Of a stretch of DNA of 64,000 bases, positions 55,621 through 64,000 are shown in pieces. The notes beneath the pieces are model-generated. The model was not told where the DNA came from and searched no databases. It was given only the letters and a program-made list of their open reading frames with translations. Position 1 is the stretch's first letter. Every line of letters begins with the position of its first letter. Both the position numbers and the translations under genes were made by a program. The DNA is from Flammeovirgaceae bacterium UBA2338 (GTDB lineage: Bacteria > Bacteroidota > Bacteroidia > Cytophagales > Cyclobacteriaceae): the NCBI GenBank assembly GCA_002344795.1, contig DDUM01000011.1:1-64000 (forward strand). The letters are read 5' to 3'.

Positions 55621-56538
55621 ATGAAAGGACTAAATATTGCTATTATAGCCCTAATTGTTTTTTCAAAGCTAGCGCTTGCCCAGCAAATTGCAGATGATTC
55701 TTATCACCCCACAATTGTCAATCCAGCTTACCCCTTTGGAGAAGGCTCTATGGTATTTATTGATGAGGGTCATCATAATTTTCATACTATGGAGGGTAGA
55801 TATGCCTCCTTTGCACAATTACTAAAACGCGATGGATATAAGGTGGAAGCATTTAAGGGCACATTTGAAAGGGTGAAACTCTCTCAGGGTAAAATACTGG
55901 TAATTTCAAATGCACTTAATGAGGCCAATGTGGAGCGTTGGATATTGCCTAATCCATCGGCATTTACTACAAAGGAAATTGAGGTGTTAAAGAAATGGGT
56001 GGAAGGAGGGGGCAGCCTTTTTTTGATTGCCGATCATATGCCATTAGCCGGTGCTGCAGCAGATTTGGCTAGTGCATTTGGTTTTACATTTACAAATGGA
56101 TTCGTAATGAAAAATGAAGGCAGCACCCCTTCCATATTTTCTTTAGATAATGGCACCCTTCTACCCAGTGCGATTACATTGGGAAGAGACTCTAATGAAC
56201 GTGTCAACGAGGTAGCAACCTTCACAGGACAGGCATTTTTAATTCCTGACGCTGCACAGCCCATTTTACAGTTTCAGGATGACCATGTTAACCTTCTTCC
56301 TGACACGGCATGGAAATTTAATGATAACACCAAACGTCAAAGTGTAAATAGATGGTTCCAGCTTGCCTATATGAAAGTAGGAAAGGGTAGAGTGGTGATG
56401 TCTGGTGAAGCGGCTATGTTTTCCGCACAATTGGCAGGACCCAATAAAAGAACAATGGGTATGAATTCTCCTCTGGCATCTCAAAATCATCAGTTGCTTT
56501 TAAATATAATTCATTGGCTGGATGGAATTATTGATTGA
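55621..56538 (+). CDS. DUF4350 domain-containing exported protein
   Basis: A 305-residue protein with a signal peptide (MKGLNIAIIALIVFSKLALAQQ). The DUF4350 (class I GATase-like) domain is visible in FIDEGHHNFHTMEGRY, LVISNALNEAN, WVEGGGSLFLIADHMP and the C-terminal KGRVVMSGEAAMFSAQ. DUF4350 is related to beta-galactosidase-trimerisation/GATase-like folds; no reaction is established. It converges with the APH/M23/aminotransferase fusion gene, whose stop is 22 nt away. Confidence 0.8.
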   Translation: MKGLNIAIIALIVFSKLALAQQIADDSYHPTIVNPAYPFGEGSMVFIDEGHHNFHTMEGRYASFAQLLKRDGYKVEAFKGTFERVKLSQGKILVISNALNEANVERWILPNPSAFTTKEIEVLKKWVEGGGSLFLIADHMPLAGAAADLASAFGFTFTNGFVMKNEGSTPSIFSLDNGTLLPSAITLGRDSNERVNEVATFTGQAFLIPDAAQPILQFQDDHVNLLPDTAWKFNDNTKRQSVNRWFQLAYMKVGKGRVVMSGEAAMFSAQLAGPNKRTMGMNSPLASQNHQLLLNIIHWLDGIID

Positions 56539-56560
56539 ATTATACCAAGAGAATTAATCG

Positions 56561-59500
56561 TTAATCGAGTTGCATAAAATCCTCTTTCAGCACGCGATCT
56601 AAAGTGGAGAGAAGAAAATCAGAATCCTCCTTATTGAATATGATCGGTGGTTTTATCTTTAATACATTCTCAAAAGGGCCATCGGTACTCATCAAAATTC
56701 CCAATTCCCGCATTCGGTTGGCCAAATAGGTGGCTTGTTCAGTTGCAGGTGTTAGTTGATTATCCTTCACTAATTCAATACCCAAAAACAACCCCATTCC
56801 ACGTACATCTCCTATGATAGGGTAATTATTTTTGAGTTGGGCAAGGCGCTTTTTCATGTAAATGCCAATTTTTTTTGCGTTTTGCTGTAGCCCTTTATCC
56901 TTAATAACATTAAGCACCTCTAACCCTATTGCACTGGACACAGGATTGCCTCCGAAAGTATTAAAATACTCCATACCATTGGCAAATGCATCAGCCAGCT
57001 TTATAGAGGTAACAACCACACCCAAAGGATGGCCGTTGCCAATCGGTTTGCCAATGGTAACGATGTCCGGTACCACATCCTGACTTTCGAATGCCCAGAA
57101 ATGATCTCCGGCTCGGCCACAGCCGGTTTGCACTTCATCGGCAATACACACTCCACCTGCTTCACGAACATGTGCATAAGCTTCTTTCAGGTATCCATCC
57201 GGCAATACGATCTGCCCACCACAACTCAACACAGATTCGCAGATAAACCCTGCTATTCCTTTCCCTTTAGATTGTACTTTCACAATGGCCTCCTTAATAT
57301 GTGACGCGTACTTTTTGCCTGCATCCTTTTTATCACGATAAATGCCTCTGTAGGTGTCTGGAATGGGAACTACGTGAACATGATCTGGTGCTCCTTTACC
57401 ACCTTTTCTGTCGAACTTATAAGAACTGATATCTACACAAGCATTGGTATTGCCATGGTATCCAACCTCTACCACTACCATGTCCTTTTGTTTTGTGTAA
57501 GTCTTTGCAATGCGTAATGCCAATTCATTGGCTTCACTACCTGAGTTGACTACATACACAACGCTAAGCGAAGCAGGCATTGTGGACAATAGTTTTTTCG
57601 TGAACGCAACAATATTTTTATGCAGATAGCGCGTGTTGGTATTCAACACTGCCATTTGTTTTTGACCGGCACTAACTACCCGAGGATGTTCATGACCTAC
57701 GTGTGCTACATTGTTCACTGTATCAAGATATTTCCTGCCATCCGCTTCATAAAGATATTGCATGTAGCCACGCTGCATCATGAGTGGCTTGTGGTAGGAG
57801 AGACTCAGGTTTTTGCCCAGATGTTGTTTGCGGAAGGAGAGGAGCTTAGCATTTTCATTCGTGTGAGTGTGTGGGGATAATGTTCCCGTTACGAGAAGCC
57901 ACGGATCAGGGCAAATACTTTTCCATACATCGATGAGCATGGGAGCGGCTACACCTGGAAAGTCTCCTTTTTTCTCCAGTGTATCCAACATGATTTGGAA
58001 ATGGAGATGAGGTGACCAACCACCATTTTCGTGCAGGTCTCCGATCTTACCAATGGGTGCACCTGCCTTTACCTTATCACCTGCTTTCCATTTGGCTAAA
58101 GTAGACTTGTCCAGATGGCCATACAGGGTATAAAAAGTTAACTCCTGTAAAATATCGTGTTTAAGGATAATCGTAGGGCCATAATTGCGGTTGCCCACAT
58201 TATCAGCCACACTGTAAATAGTGCCTTTGAGAGGAGCGAAGACAGTTTCTCCCGCATTTATAAATACATCCAATCCAAGGTGAACCGTTCTCCATGCCGG
58301 GCCGTCATTGCTATCCACCTCAAATGCAGAGGAAGTATAAAATGGTCTTACCTCATTGTACTTTCCCAGACCGACACTTTTACCACTTTCCTGAATCACT
58401 TTTTCAATTTGATCTTTCAATTGAACATCATCAAGAACAATAGACTGATTCCCCAACTCTACACTATCCATTCCCAGGTCAAGCCAATGAGCATTTTCAA
58501 GGTTTTTGGCTATGATAGGTTTTAATTGACTGCCCTGCTTTGCTATCCAGTCTTTAAAAATAAGGTTGACAGGACATGGTTCCATTCCACAGGCATGCCT
58601 AAAGGTGTAGTAAGCAAAAGCGGGTGATATATTACGAAGCTTTTCCATTAAGGTCCAGGCAGCTTCATCACTTATTTGTAGATAGGTATTGTCAGGATTT
58701 TCTTTCAGATTCTGATGAGAGCAAACTACGCTGATCAGAAGTCGAATAGTGATTAAGGTGAACAGCACTTTCAATTCAGAATCCTGGAGCGGGAAAGTAT
58801 TATGATAACCCTGCACAATGTGATAAGCAGCTTGCAGAGGATCTGGTTTGTGCATTAGTGCATAAGCAAGCGCAATGGCCAATTCATTGATGGTATGGGA
58901 ATATACTGCATCCCCAAAGTCGATGACACCGGGCACATTGGGATTCGCTTTATCAAAACCCACTAACACATTGTAATCGTTGGCATCATTATAAATGACA
59001 CTCTTTGGAAGCGAGTCTTTAATGGGCTTTACAATTGATTCATACAGCCCAAAATAATAATGGACCAAAGCATTTTTGCCCCCATTGAATCCATCCAAAT
59101 GGGGTTTTACCCATTCTACCTGAGCAAGATCCCATTTGATGAACCGATGTGCGGCAGGGTGATCAAAATCTTTGAGGGCCAGGCTCAGCTTAGCACAAAG
59201 ATTGCCTAATCGGTACAAGAGCTGCTCGGAATGAGGACTAACCGTAGCAAAAGGCCTTCCTTCCACCCATGTCATCAAACGAACCAACCTTTCTTTTCCT
59301 TCCTTATCTTTGATGGTTGTGATTAACTCCTTGTTCTTGGAGTAGATTACTTTTGGAATATCCAGGCCCAGATTTTTAGCGATCAGATGCAACATCATGG
59401 CATTCTGAAATTTCAGAATATCTAATTTCTCATGTGGATTCGCTATTTTAAAGGTATACTTTCTTTTGTCTAGGGTGGTAAGCTGATAGTTTAGATCTAT

Positions 59501-59584
59501 CTCACCGGGTAGTTCCTTGATGTCACCGCTCAGATGATAAATGCGGGTAATAAGAGTCTTTATTTTAGCCGAAGTGAATTCCAT
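56561..59584 (-). CDS. Three-domain fusion: APH-type kinase, M23 peptidase-like, class III aminotransferase
   Basis: A 1007-residue protein. Residues ~25-340 are an aminoglycoside/choline-kinase fold with a HxDxxxxN-type loop reading YNDANDYN (198-205, His replaced by Tyr) and the metal motif IDFGDA (221-226). Residues ~425-565 are an M23-like domain with HLGLD (435-439) and HLHF (526-529) zinc motifs. Residues ~600-1007 are a class III aminotransferase or AGXT2L-like phospho-lyase with NSGSEANE, the ADEVQTG cofactor aspartate and the PLP lysine Lys846 in [10 protein letters not shown]. Similar fusions with hydroxylysine or ethanolamine phosphate metabolism are known in some bacteria; here the product of the kinase may be channelled to the lyase. 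No signal peptide, so an M23 hydrolase role in the cytoplasm is doubtful. It is probably monocistronic. Confidence 0.88.
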   Translation of the reverse strand: MEFTSAKIKTLITRIYHLSGDIKELPGEIDLNYQLTTLDKRKYTFKIANPHEKLDILKFQNAMMLHLIAKNLGLDIPKVIYSKNKELITTIKDKEGKERLVRLMTWVEGRPFATVSPHSEQLLYRLGNLCAKLSLALKDFDHPAAHRFIKWDLAQVEWVKPHLDGFNGGKNALVHYYFGLYESIVKPIKDSLPKSVIYNDANDYNVLVGFDKANPNVPGVIDFGDAVYSHTINELAIALAYALMHKPDPLQAAYHIVQGYHNTFPLQDSELKVLFTLITIRLLISVVCSHQNLKENPDNTYLQISDEAAWTLMEKLRNISPAFAYYTFRHACGMEPCPVNLIFKDWIAKQGSQLKPIIAKNLENAHWLDLGMDSVELGNQSIVLDDVQLKDQIEKVIQESGKSVGLGKYNEVRPFYTSSAFEVDSNDGPAWRTVHLGLDVFINAGETVFAPLKGTIYSVADNVGNRNYGPTIILKHDILQELTFYTLYGHLDKSTLAKWKAGDKVKAGAPIGKIGDLHENGGWSPHLHFQIMLDTLEKKGDFPGVAAPMLIDVWKSICPDPWLLVTGTLSPHTHTNENAKLLSFRKQHLGKNLSLSYHKPLMMQRGYMQYLYEADGRKYLDTVNNVAHVGHEHPRVVSAGQKQMAVLNTNTRYLHKNIVAFTKKLLSTMPASLSVVYVVNSGSEANELALRIAKTYTKQKDMVVVEVGYHGNTNACVDISSYKFDRKGGKGAPDHVHVVPIPDTYRGIYRDKKDAGKKYASHIKEAIVKVQSKGKGIAGFICESVLSCGGQIVLPDGYLKEAYAHVREAGGVCIADEVQTGCGRAGDHFWAFESQDVVPDIVTIGKPIGNGHPLGVVVTSIKLADAFANGMEYFNTFGGNPVSSAIGLEVLNVIKDKGLQQNAKKIGIYMKKRLAQLKNNYPIIGDVRGMGLFLGIELVKDNQLTPATEQATYLANRMRELGILMSTDGPFENVLKIKPPIIFNKEDSDFLLSTLDRVLKEDFMQLD

Positions 59585-59720
59585 TTCAAAGTTTAATTCA
59601 GGCCGTTAAGATACCCAATATTTGCTCAAGAGTAACTTCATTTCATTTGACTAATGTGCCACAGAAGTGTAGCCGAAATGGATAAATGTATGATCACTCT
59701 TCATCCTATGAAGCAATTAT

Positions 59721-61178
59721 CTAGTCAACAATTGCTTCTGCCTCCATTTCTACCAGGTACTCATCGCCAATGATCTCGGCTTTCACTAATGTGTTGGCGG
59801 GTTGAATGGTTTTGAATCTTTCTCCATGGGCGCGTGAAACAGGCTCCCAATCATTAACATGGCGCACGAATATGCGGGTGCGCACCACTTGTTCCAATGT
59901 GCCGCCCAGTGATTGCAGGGCACCTTCAATTTTGTCTATGACAAAGTGGGCTTGGGCGGCTGGGTCATTACCACCGATGGCTTTGTTGCCTAGTGTAGCC
60001 GTAGTGCCCGAGATTAATATTCTGTTTCCTTTTCTTACCGCTCTGCTAAACCCTGCTAGATCTTCCCAGATGGTTCCACTCAGTGCTTTCGTCCTCCCAT
60101 CACTTCCTTCCAATGTGGGAAAGGGTGGCGGTAGGGAGTCTACATGATGGCTCAGGTCACCCGATGCAGTGAGAAATGGAGGTTTCCGGTATTCGTCTCC
60201 ACAGTCACCGGGTATGGGAGTGAGTGCTTCTTGTGCACGCTTTATGTTTAATTTATCTTCTTCTGTCAAACTGAATTGAAAGAGTCTCGTGTTTTCCTGA
60301 ACATGTTCACTTTTACCTAATCTCGCTCCGATAATTACGCCACCCACCGCAGGTTGTTCTAGCATAAAACGGCTCGCTACATTGGCGATGGACACATTGT
60401 GTCGTTTTGCTACCTTACTTAATGTATTAAGTAATTGCTGAAACTTTTCCCATCCGCCCGCTTCATCGATGAAGCGTTTGTATTTCATTTGCGACCAGGT
60501 CAATGAATCATCCAGTACAGGTTCAGGCTTCCCCAACCACTTGTCGGTAAGAAACCCACCTGCTACTGTACCAAACGCAAGCAGTTTGATGTTATGCTCT
60601 TTACACAAGGTAGCCATAGCACCTCCTGCCCGTTGATCGATTACCGAATGACAAACCTGATTGGAAACTACTTGAATACCACTGGCCAAAACAATTCTTA
60701 GGTGAGCCGTGTCAAAGTTGGTAAGTCCAAGGTTTGCGATAAGCCCTTCCTGTTTTAATTCCTGCAACCAGAATAGACAATCCAACCAATTGGGGTCGGC
60801 ATAATTCCAGGCATGGTATTGTAATAAATCAATCTTTTTGGATTGTAACCGATTGAGAGCTGTGACAACTGCGGCCCGCACTTCTTCTTTGCTGGTTTGC
60901 CCGGGTTGAGGGACCCACTTTGTCAAAAGTTGTACAGCATTTGGATCACTAAGACTTTGTTGAAATGCTCCTGCGATAATCTCAGCTGACCCATAATGAT
61001 CTGCCATATCAAAAGTAGAGAAGCCCGCATCGAGATAGGGCTTCATAGATTGAGCGGTTTTAATGGGATCCAATGTTTGTCCATCCCGTTCCATGTCTGC
61101 AATTTGCCAGAGACCTGTAAGCACGCGAGAGATCGTGAGTGTGGGGGAGAGAGTACAGGTTTCTATTATTGAGTCCAT
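59721..61178 (-). CDS. Aldo/keto reductase fused to Rid/YjgF-like domain
   Basis: A 485-residue protein. Residues ~12-330 form an AKR barrel with the tetrad Asp57-Tyr62-Lys86-His121 (FDMADHYG, LLTKW, QYHAW). Residues ~365-485 form a Rid/YjgF domain (VRKGNRILISGTTA, RTRIFVRHVNDWEP). The Rid position that carries the deaminase arginine (PARS) reads PANT, so imine/enamine deamination of RidA type is not expected. The two domains are in one frame with a ~35-residue linker. A carbonyl reduction linked to a reactive intermediate is inferred. It is divergent from the cupin gene (67 nt apart). The 136 nt on its 3' side toward the fusion gene hold nothing recognisable. Confidence 0.85.
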   Translation of the reverse strand: MDSIIETCTLSPTLTISRVLTGLWQIADMERDGQTLDPIKTAQSMKPYLDAGFSTFDMADHYGSAEIIAGAFQQSLSDPNAVQLLTKWVPQPGQTSKEEVRAAVVTALNRLQSKKIDLLQYHAWNYADPNWLDCLFWLQELKQEGLIANLGLTNFDTAHLRIVLASGIQVVSNQVCHSVIDQRAGGAMATLCKEHNIKLLAFGTVAGGFLTDKWLGKPEPVLDDSLTWSQMKYKRFIDEAGGWEKFQQLLNTLSKVAKRHNVSIANVASRFMLEQPAVGGVIIGARLGKSEHVQENTRLFQFSLTEEDKLNIKRAQEALTPIPGDCGDEYRKPPFLTASGDLSHHVDSLPPPFPTLEGSDGRTKALSGTIWEDLAGFSRAVRKGNRILISGTTATLGNKAIGGNDPAAQAHFVIDKIEGALQSLGGTLEQVVRTRIFVRHVNDWEPVSRAHGERFKTIQPANTLVKAEIIGDEYLVEMEAEAIVD

Positions 61179-61245
61179 CGGTTATCTTTAGCACAGATTA
61201 AAAATTAAATTTACCTCCTTTATTAGGAATACAAAACCGAGAACT

Positions 61246-61608
61246 ATGCATCCGATCAATATCAAAGAGAAGTTCAATTTATTTTCTGAAACATGGACAC
61301 CCAAGATAATTGGTGAACTGAATGGACAATATGTAAAGTTGGCCAAGGTAAAAGATGAGTTTGTTTGGCATGCTCATGATAATGAGGACGAGTTGTTCAT
61401 GATCTTCAAGGGCACGTTGCACATAGAGTTCAGGGATCGCACGGAGGTAGTGAAAGAGGGAGAGATGATCATTGTACCAAAAGGAGTGGAGCACAATCCA
61501 CGCACCAATGGAGAAGAGGTGTGGGTGCTGTTATTTGAACCAAAGGAAACAGCTCATACCGGTGCCGTGGAGCATGAGAAGACCGTGCATGATCAAAAGT
61601 GGATTTAA
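61246..61608 (+). CDS. Cupin-domain protein
   Basis: A 120-residue single-domain cupin. Motif 1 reads WHAHDNEDELFMIFKGTLHIEF with metal-binding His and Glu residues, and motif 2 reads PKGVEHNPRTN. A metal-dependent or sugar-binding role is possible; no specific substrate is suggested. It is divergent from the AKR-Rid gene, which may be functionally linked. Confidence 0.85.
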   Translation: MHPINIKEKFNLFSETWTPKIIGELNGQYVKLAKVKDEFVWHAHDNEDELFMIFKGTLHIEFRDRTEVVKEGEMIIVPKGVEHNPRTNGEEVWVLLFEPKETAHTGAVEHEKTVHDQKWI

Positions 61609-61898
61609 GGAAGTTGGTGTGACCTATTTGGACATCTGAATTAATTGAAACCTTACATCAAATATAGATTGAAACAGAAAATTGCTACCTTCAGTTTGTT
61701 AGGACAAAAACGCTACATTCGGGCTTGCTCAGGTGATTCCAAATCATTGGAGAAAGTTTTAGATAGTGACTCTTAGCTACATTTTAATGAAATCTTACAA
61801 ACATTTGAAGATATAAAGATTTGGATTTATTTTTACTATAATGTTTTTCAGACCGTTATTCTCTTAAATAAATTAATTGAATTAACTCACCGATTACT
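61609..61898. other. Intergenic region, AT-rich
   Basis: This 290-nt gap holds no supported gene. A short frame from TTG 61670 (about 34 codons, LKQKIATFSLLGQKRYIRAC at the start) ends at a TAG near 61777 and has neither a good start nor a partner, so it may be a gene remnant. A weak promoter-like TTTG/TATAATG pair lies near 61830-61852 ahead of the cysteine-rich lipoprotein. Confidence 0.3.
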
Positions 61899-62531
61899 AT
61901 GAAAGCAAAAATCCTATTTATTTCTGTTTTATTTATCTTCATAACCTCATGTGTTAACAGCGATGAACTTCTGGCACCAAAGATTGATGAATTTAAATTA
62001 GCGGGTATTTAAGAGACAAAAATCATTGATTCAAGAAGTAATGAATTTTCTATTCTTTTGAAATCGGAATTTTATAACAACTTGAATCCGAACTGGCAAA
62101 TTGATGACACAGAAATTAATCTAATTTCATTGAGTAATTCCAAAAATTATAACTTAGTCGGTTTTAAGATTAGGAATTCTTCCTTAATTCTTGTTGGCAT
62201 CTTCAATAAGATAACAAATACTTATGAACATGCTTACGTTCAAGATTATTCAAAAAATGTTGATGGCCTTGAAATAATGAATCAGTATTATATTGATGGT
62301 GCCAAAAGAATAAGTGTGACTGCAAAAGATAATAGAGTAATTGAGTTCCGAAAAATCAATGACCGTTTCCCTACAATCAAGGGTCGTACTCAGCTAGCCG
62401 GATCATTTGATAGGTGTATGGACATAGCTGTCAATGCTTGTTCTTCTGATTGGCAATGTGCGATACTTTGCGGATTAGCTTTTTGGCAATGTGCAGCCGA
62501 AACGGCAATAGCTTGTTATGCAACAAAATAA
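61899..62531 (+). pseudogene. Cysteine-rich lipoprotein interrupted by one in-frame stop
   Basis: The frame from ATG 61899 encodes a lipoprotein signal (FITSC, cysteine 18) and 37 residues, then TAA at 62010-62012, and continues open in the same frame to 62531 (about 210 codons in all). The portion after the stop contains a mixed domain (~50-160) and a C-terminal ~45-residue hydrophobic segment with six cysteines spaced C-x7-C-x5-C-x3-C-x6-C-x7-C. Only one base change is needed to restore the full protein, so it is either recently inactivated, a sequencing error, or read through. A TTG at 62058 could also start the downstream part. The Cys-rich hydrophobic tail resembles bacteriocin-like or disulfide-rich peptides but no family is claimed. 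Confidence 0.6.
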
Positions 62532-62543
62532 ATTGAGATTTAT

Positions 62544-62744
62544 ATGACACTTTATCTTATTTTATCAATCTATTTAATTCTATGCGGAATTGTTGCTTAT
62601 TTTTTCTCTGATAGCGACAATCGATTTGCCAAAATGATATGGTTAACATTTTTTCTATCGCCCATCGGTGGTGTTATTCTGGGCTTGCGAAATAGAGCAG
62701 ATTTAAAAAGGAAGAATCGGAAGTTCTCAATTAAGACATCTTAA
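62544..62744 (+). CDS. Small two-helix membrane protein
   Basis: A 66-residue protein beginning 12 nt after the cysteine-rich gene. Two hydrophobic helices (about residues 2-20 and 30-48) are joined by a short DSDNR loop, and the C-terminus is strongly basic (RNRADLKRKNRKFSIKTS). This is a typical inner-membrane hairpin with cytoplasmic tail. Because it is directly downstream, it could be an immunity, chaperone or maturation partner of the cysteine-rich protein; this is inference. A terminator follows. Confidence 0.65.
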   Translation: MTLYLILSIYLILCGIVAYFFSDSDNRFAKMIWLTFFLSPIGGVILGLRNRADLKRKNRKFSIKTS

Positions 62745-62773
62745 TTATTAGTTGAAATGAAAATTTGTTAGGT

Positions 62774-62803
62774 CCGACTCAAGTCAATTGTGTCGGATTT
62801 TTT
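62774..62803 (+). terminator. Rho-independent terminator
   Basis: TCCGAC (62774-62779) pairs with GTCGGA (62793-62798) with a 13-nt loop, followed by TTTTTT. It ends the cysteine-rich/membrane protein transcript. Confidence 0.65.
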
Positions 62804-62805
62804 AT

Positions 62806-63111
62806 TAGTATTTGACCTTGGACAAGAGTGGGTTGGTAAAGATAATATTCAAATGAGGCACCACGGCATGCACCAAATATTTTTGCAATGGTGCGATGAG
62901 GTATAAGCTGTAGGTTTTTGTTTACTTTCATTGCTTTGTCACGGTGTCACGGTAGATAAAAGAGTTTTCAAAAGCTCAATACTACAGAAACACCAACCGT
63001 TGGTGGAATCGTATTTATCATTCAAATTCCTAGATTTGATTAGATATTATTAACATGGGATTTGATCAAGGATCGGAGAAAGGAAGTTTGTAGGCAAGGG
63101 GCAAATAGATA
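62806..63111. other. Intergenic region with short repeats
   Basis: This ~300-nt gap holds no supported gene. It contains a direct repeat GTCACGGT (around 62939-62953) and a short palindrome CACCAAC-C-GTTGGTG near 62992-63006. No tRNA or insertion sequence was recognised; these may be regulatory sites for the downstream transporter or remnants. Confidence 0.3.
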
Positions 63112-63978
63112 ATGAATAACGCACAAACTGCAATTCGAACTATATATTTTAGCATTATTGGTAACACCAGTTTGGCTTTAATAAAGGGGCTTGCAGGATT
63201 TTTCGGCAACTCATTTGCGTTGATTGCCGATGCCATTGAATCCACAACCGATATCTTTTCTTCACTTCTTGTATTGTTTGGTCTCAAGTATGCCAAAAAG
63301 CCCGCGGACGAAAATCATCCTTATGGGCACGGAAAAATTGAACCATTAATTACCTTTTTGGTCGTGGCTTTTCTTGTGACTTCTGCAACAATAATTGCGT
63401 ACGAGAGTATTCAAAACATTCAGACACCTCATGAAACCCCCAAAGCCTGGACATTAATTGTTTTGGGTGGTATCATTTTATGGAAGGAAATTTCATTTCG
63501 AATTGTTATTAAAAAAAGCAAAGAAACAAATAGCACATCGCTGAAGGCAGAGGCCTGGCATCATAGAAGTGATGCGATAACTTCGGTGATGGCTTTTCTT
63601 GGAATTTCGATAGCCATCATATTTGGAAAAGGGTATGAAGCTGCAGATGATTGGGCGGCATTATTGGCTTCTTTCTTTATTTTATACAACAGTTATTTGA
63701 TATTTCGCCCTGCATTGGGTGAAATTATGGATGAAAACCTCCATGACGACCTAATGATGGAAATCAGAGAAAAATCCCTGGAAGTTCAGGGAATTTTAGG
63801 AACTGAAAAGTGTTTTATAAGAAAAGCAGGGATGAAGTATCAAGTTGATTTACACGCGATAGTCAATGGAGAAATTTCAGTAAAGGAAGGTCACCATATT
63901 GCCCATCGCCTGAAAGATTATTTGCAACACGAGATACCGAACCTGGAACACATCTTAATTCATATTGAGCCAAAATGA
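63112..63978 (+). CDS. Cation diffusion facilitator (CDF) family transporter
   Basis: A 288-residue inner-membrane metal/proton antiporter. Four to six helices span ~10-210. Metal-site aspartates are in IADAIESTTDIFSS (helix 2), and the conserved loop ENHPYGHGKIEP follows; a second pair is in AWHHRSDAITS (helix 5). The C-terminal cytoplasmic domain (~215-288) is the ferredoxin-like dimerisation domain. The substrate is likely zinc or iron/manganese; the family does not fix it. The stop is 23 nt from the window end. Confidence 0.92.
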   Translation: MNNAQTAIRTIYFSIIGNTSLALIKGLAGFFGNSFALIADAIESTTDIFSSLLVLFGLKYAKKPADENHPYGHGKIEPLITFLVVAFLVTSATIIAYESIQNIQTPHETPKAWTLIVLGGIILWKEISFRIVIKKSKETNSTSLKAEAWHHRSDAITSVMAFLGISIAIIFGKGYEAADDWAALLASFFILYNSYLIFRPALGEIMDENLHDDLMMEIREKSLEVQGILGTEKCFIRKAGMKYQVDLHAIVNGEISVKEGHHIAHRLKDYLQHEIPNLEHILIHIEPK

Positions 63979-64000
63979 ATGCCTGCACCATTCAACTAAA

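Noticed and set aside
62806..63111. Direct repeat and palindrome as a CRISPR or origin
   Set aside because: Only two 8-nt copies and one short palindrome are present; there is no array, no cas gene and no DnaA-box cluster.

Overview
The window looks like a chromosomal segment of a Bacteroidota bacterium, most likely from the order Cytophagales. The evidence is: two proteins with type IX secretion (T9SS) C-terminal sorting domains, one type B and one type A; several SusC-independent outer-membrane beta-barrels and PD40/OmpA proteins; many lipoproteins; promoters of the Bacteroidota form TTTG-N19-TAnnTTTG; weak or absent Shine-Dalgarno sequences; and frequent GTG or TTG starts. The sequence is moderately AT-rich by eye. 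No prophage, CRISPR array, rRNA or intact insertion sequence was found. Most of the window is ordinary housekeeping and metabolic content.

Layout. 1-6.4 kb: the 3' part of a giant secreted protein. 6.5-12.3 kb: Ku (DNA end joining), a TPR protein, a HEAT-like protein, the ABC-F ATPase Uup and an amino-acid permease. 12.4-17.4 kb: a secreted PIG-L deacetylase, a previously unannotated 40-residue membrane peptide and a sodium/solute symporter in a coupled string, ended by a palindromic MITE-like element. 17.5-23.3 kb: DUF2911 protein, 3-methyladenine DNA glycosylase, PD40-OmpA protein, gamma-glutamyltransferase, TetR regulator and a small lipoprotein. 23.4-23.7 kb: a strong promoter, two degenerate tRNA-Asp-derived units and an intact tRNA-Asp(GTC).

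23.8-30.8 kb: accA, a tightly overlapping MBL hydrolase / patatin / urocanate hydratase / acyltransferase string, and two outer-membrane barrels. 30.9-43.6 kb: folC-trmB, a TrpF-like protein without its catalytic cysteine, a lipoprotein plus T9SS subtilase pair, rpe, an LpoB-like/TPR lipoprotein pair, an outer-membrane protein, gyrA and a TPR protein. 43.7-56.5 kb: ClC channel, nitrilase, SDR, NTF2-like lipoprotein, S10 peptidase, universal stress protein, aminotransferase plus atypical gamma-glutamyltransferase, pfkA, histidine kinase and DUF4350 protein. 56.6-64 kb: a three-domain APH/M23/aminotransferase fusion, an aldo-keto reductase/Rid fusion, a cupin, a cysteine-rich lipoprotein interrupted by a stop codon with a small membrane partner, and a cation-diffusion transporter.

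The most unusual signals are: (i) the tandem tRNA-Asp-like units, whose anticodon stem has compensated base changes but whose anticodon loop and acceptor 3' strand are lost, transcribed ahead of the real tRNA; (ii) the 40-residue single-pass peptide wedged between deacetylase and symporter with stop/start overlap; (iii) the six-cysteine lipoprotein with one in-frame TAA followed by a small two-helix membrane protein; and (iv) several enzyme fusions or degenerate enzymes. None of these can be called a proven new system from sequence alone.
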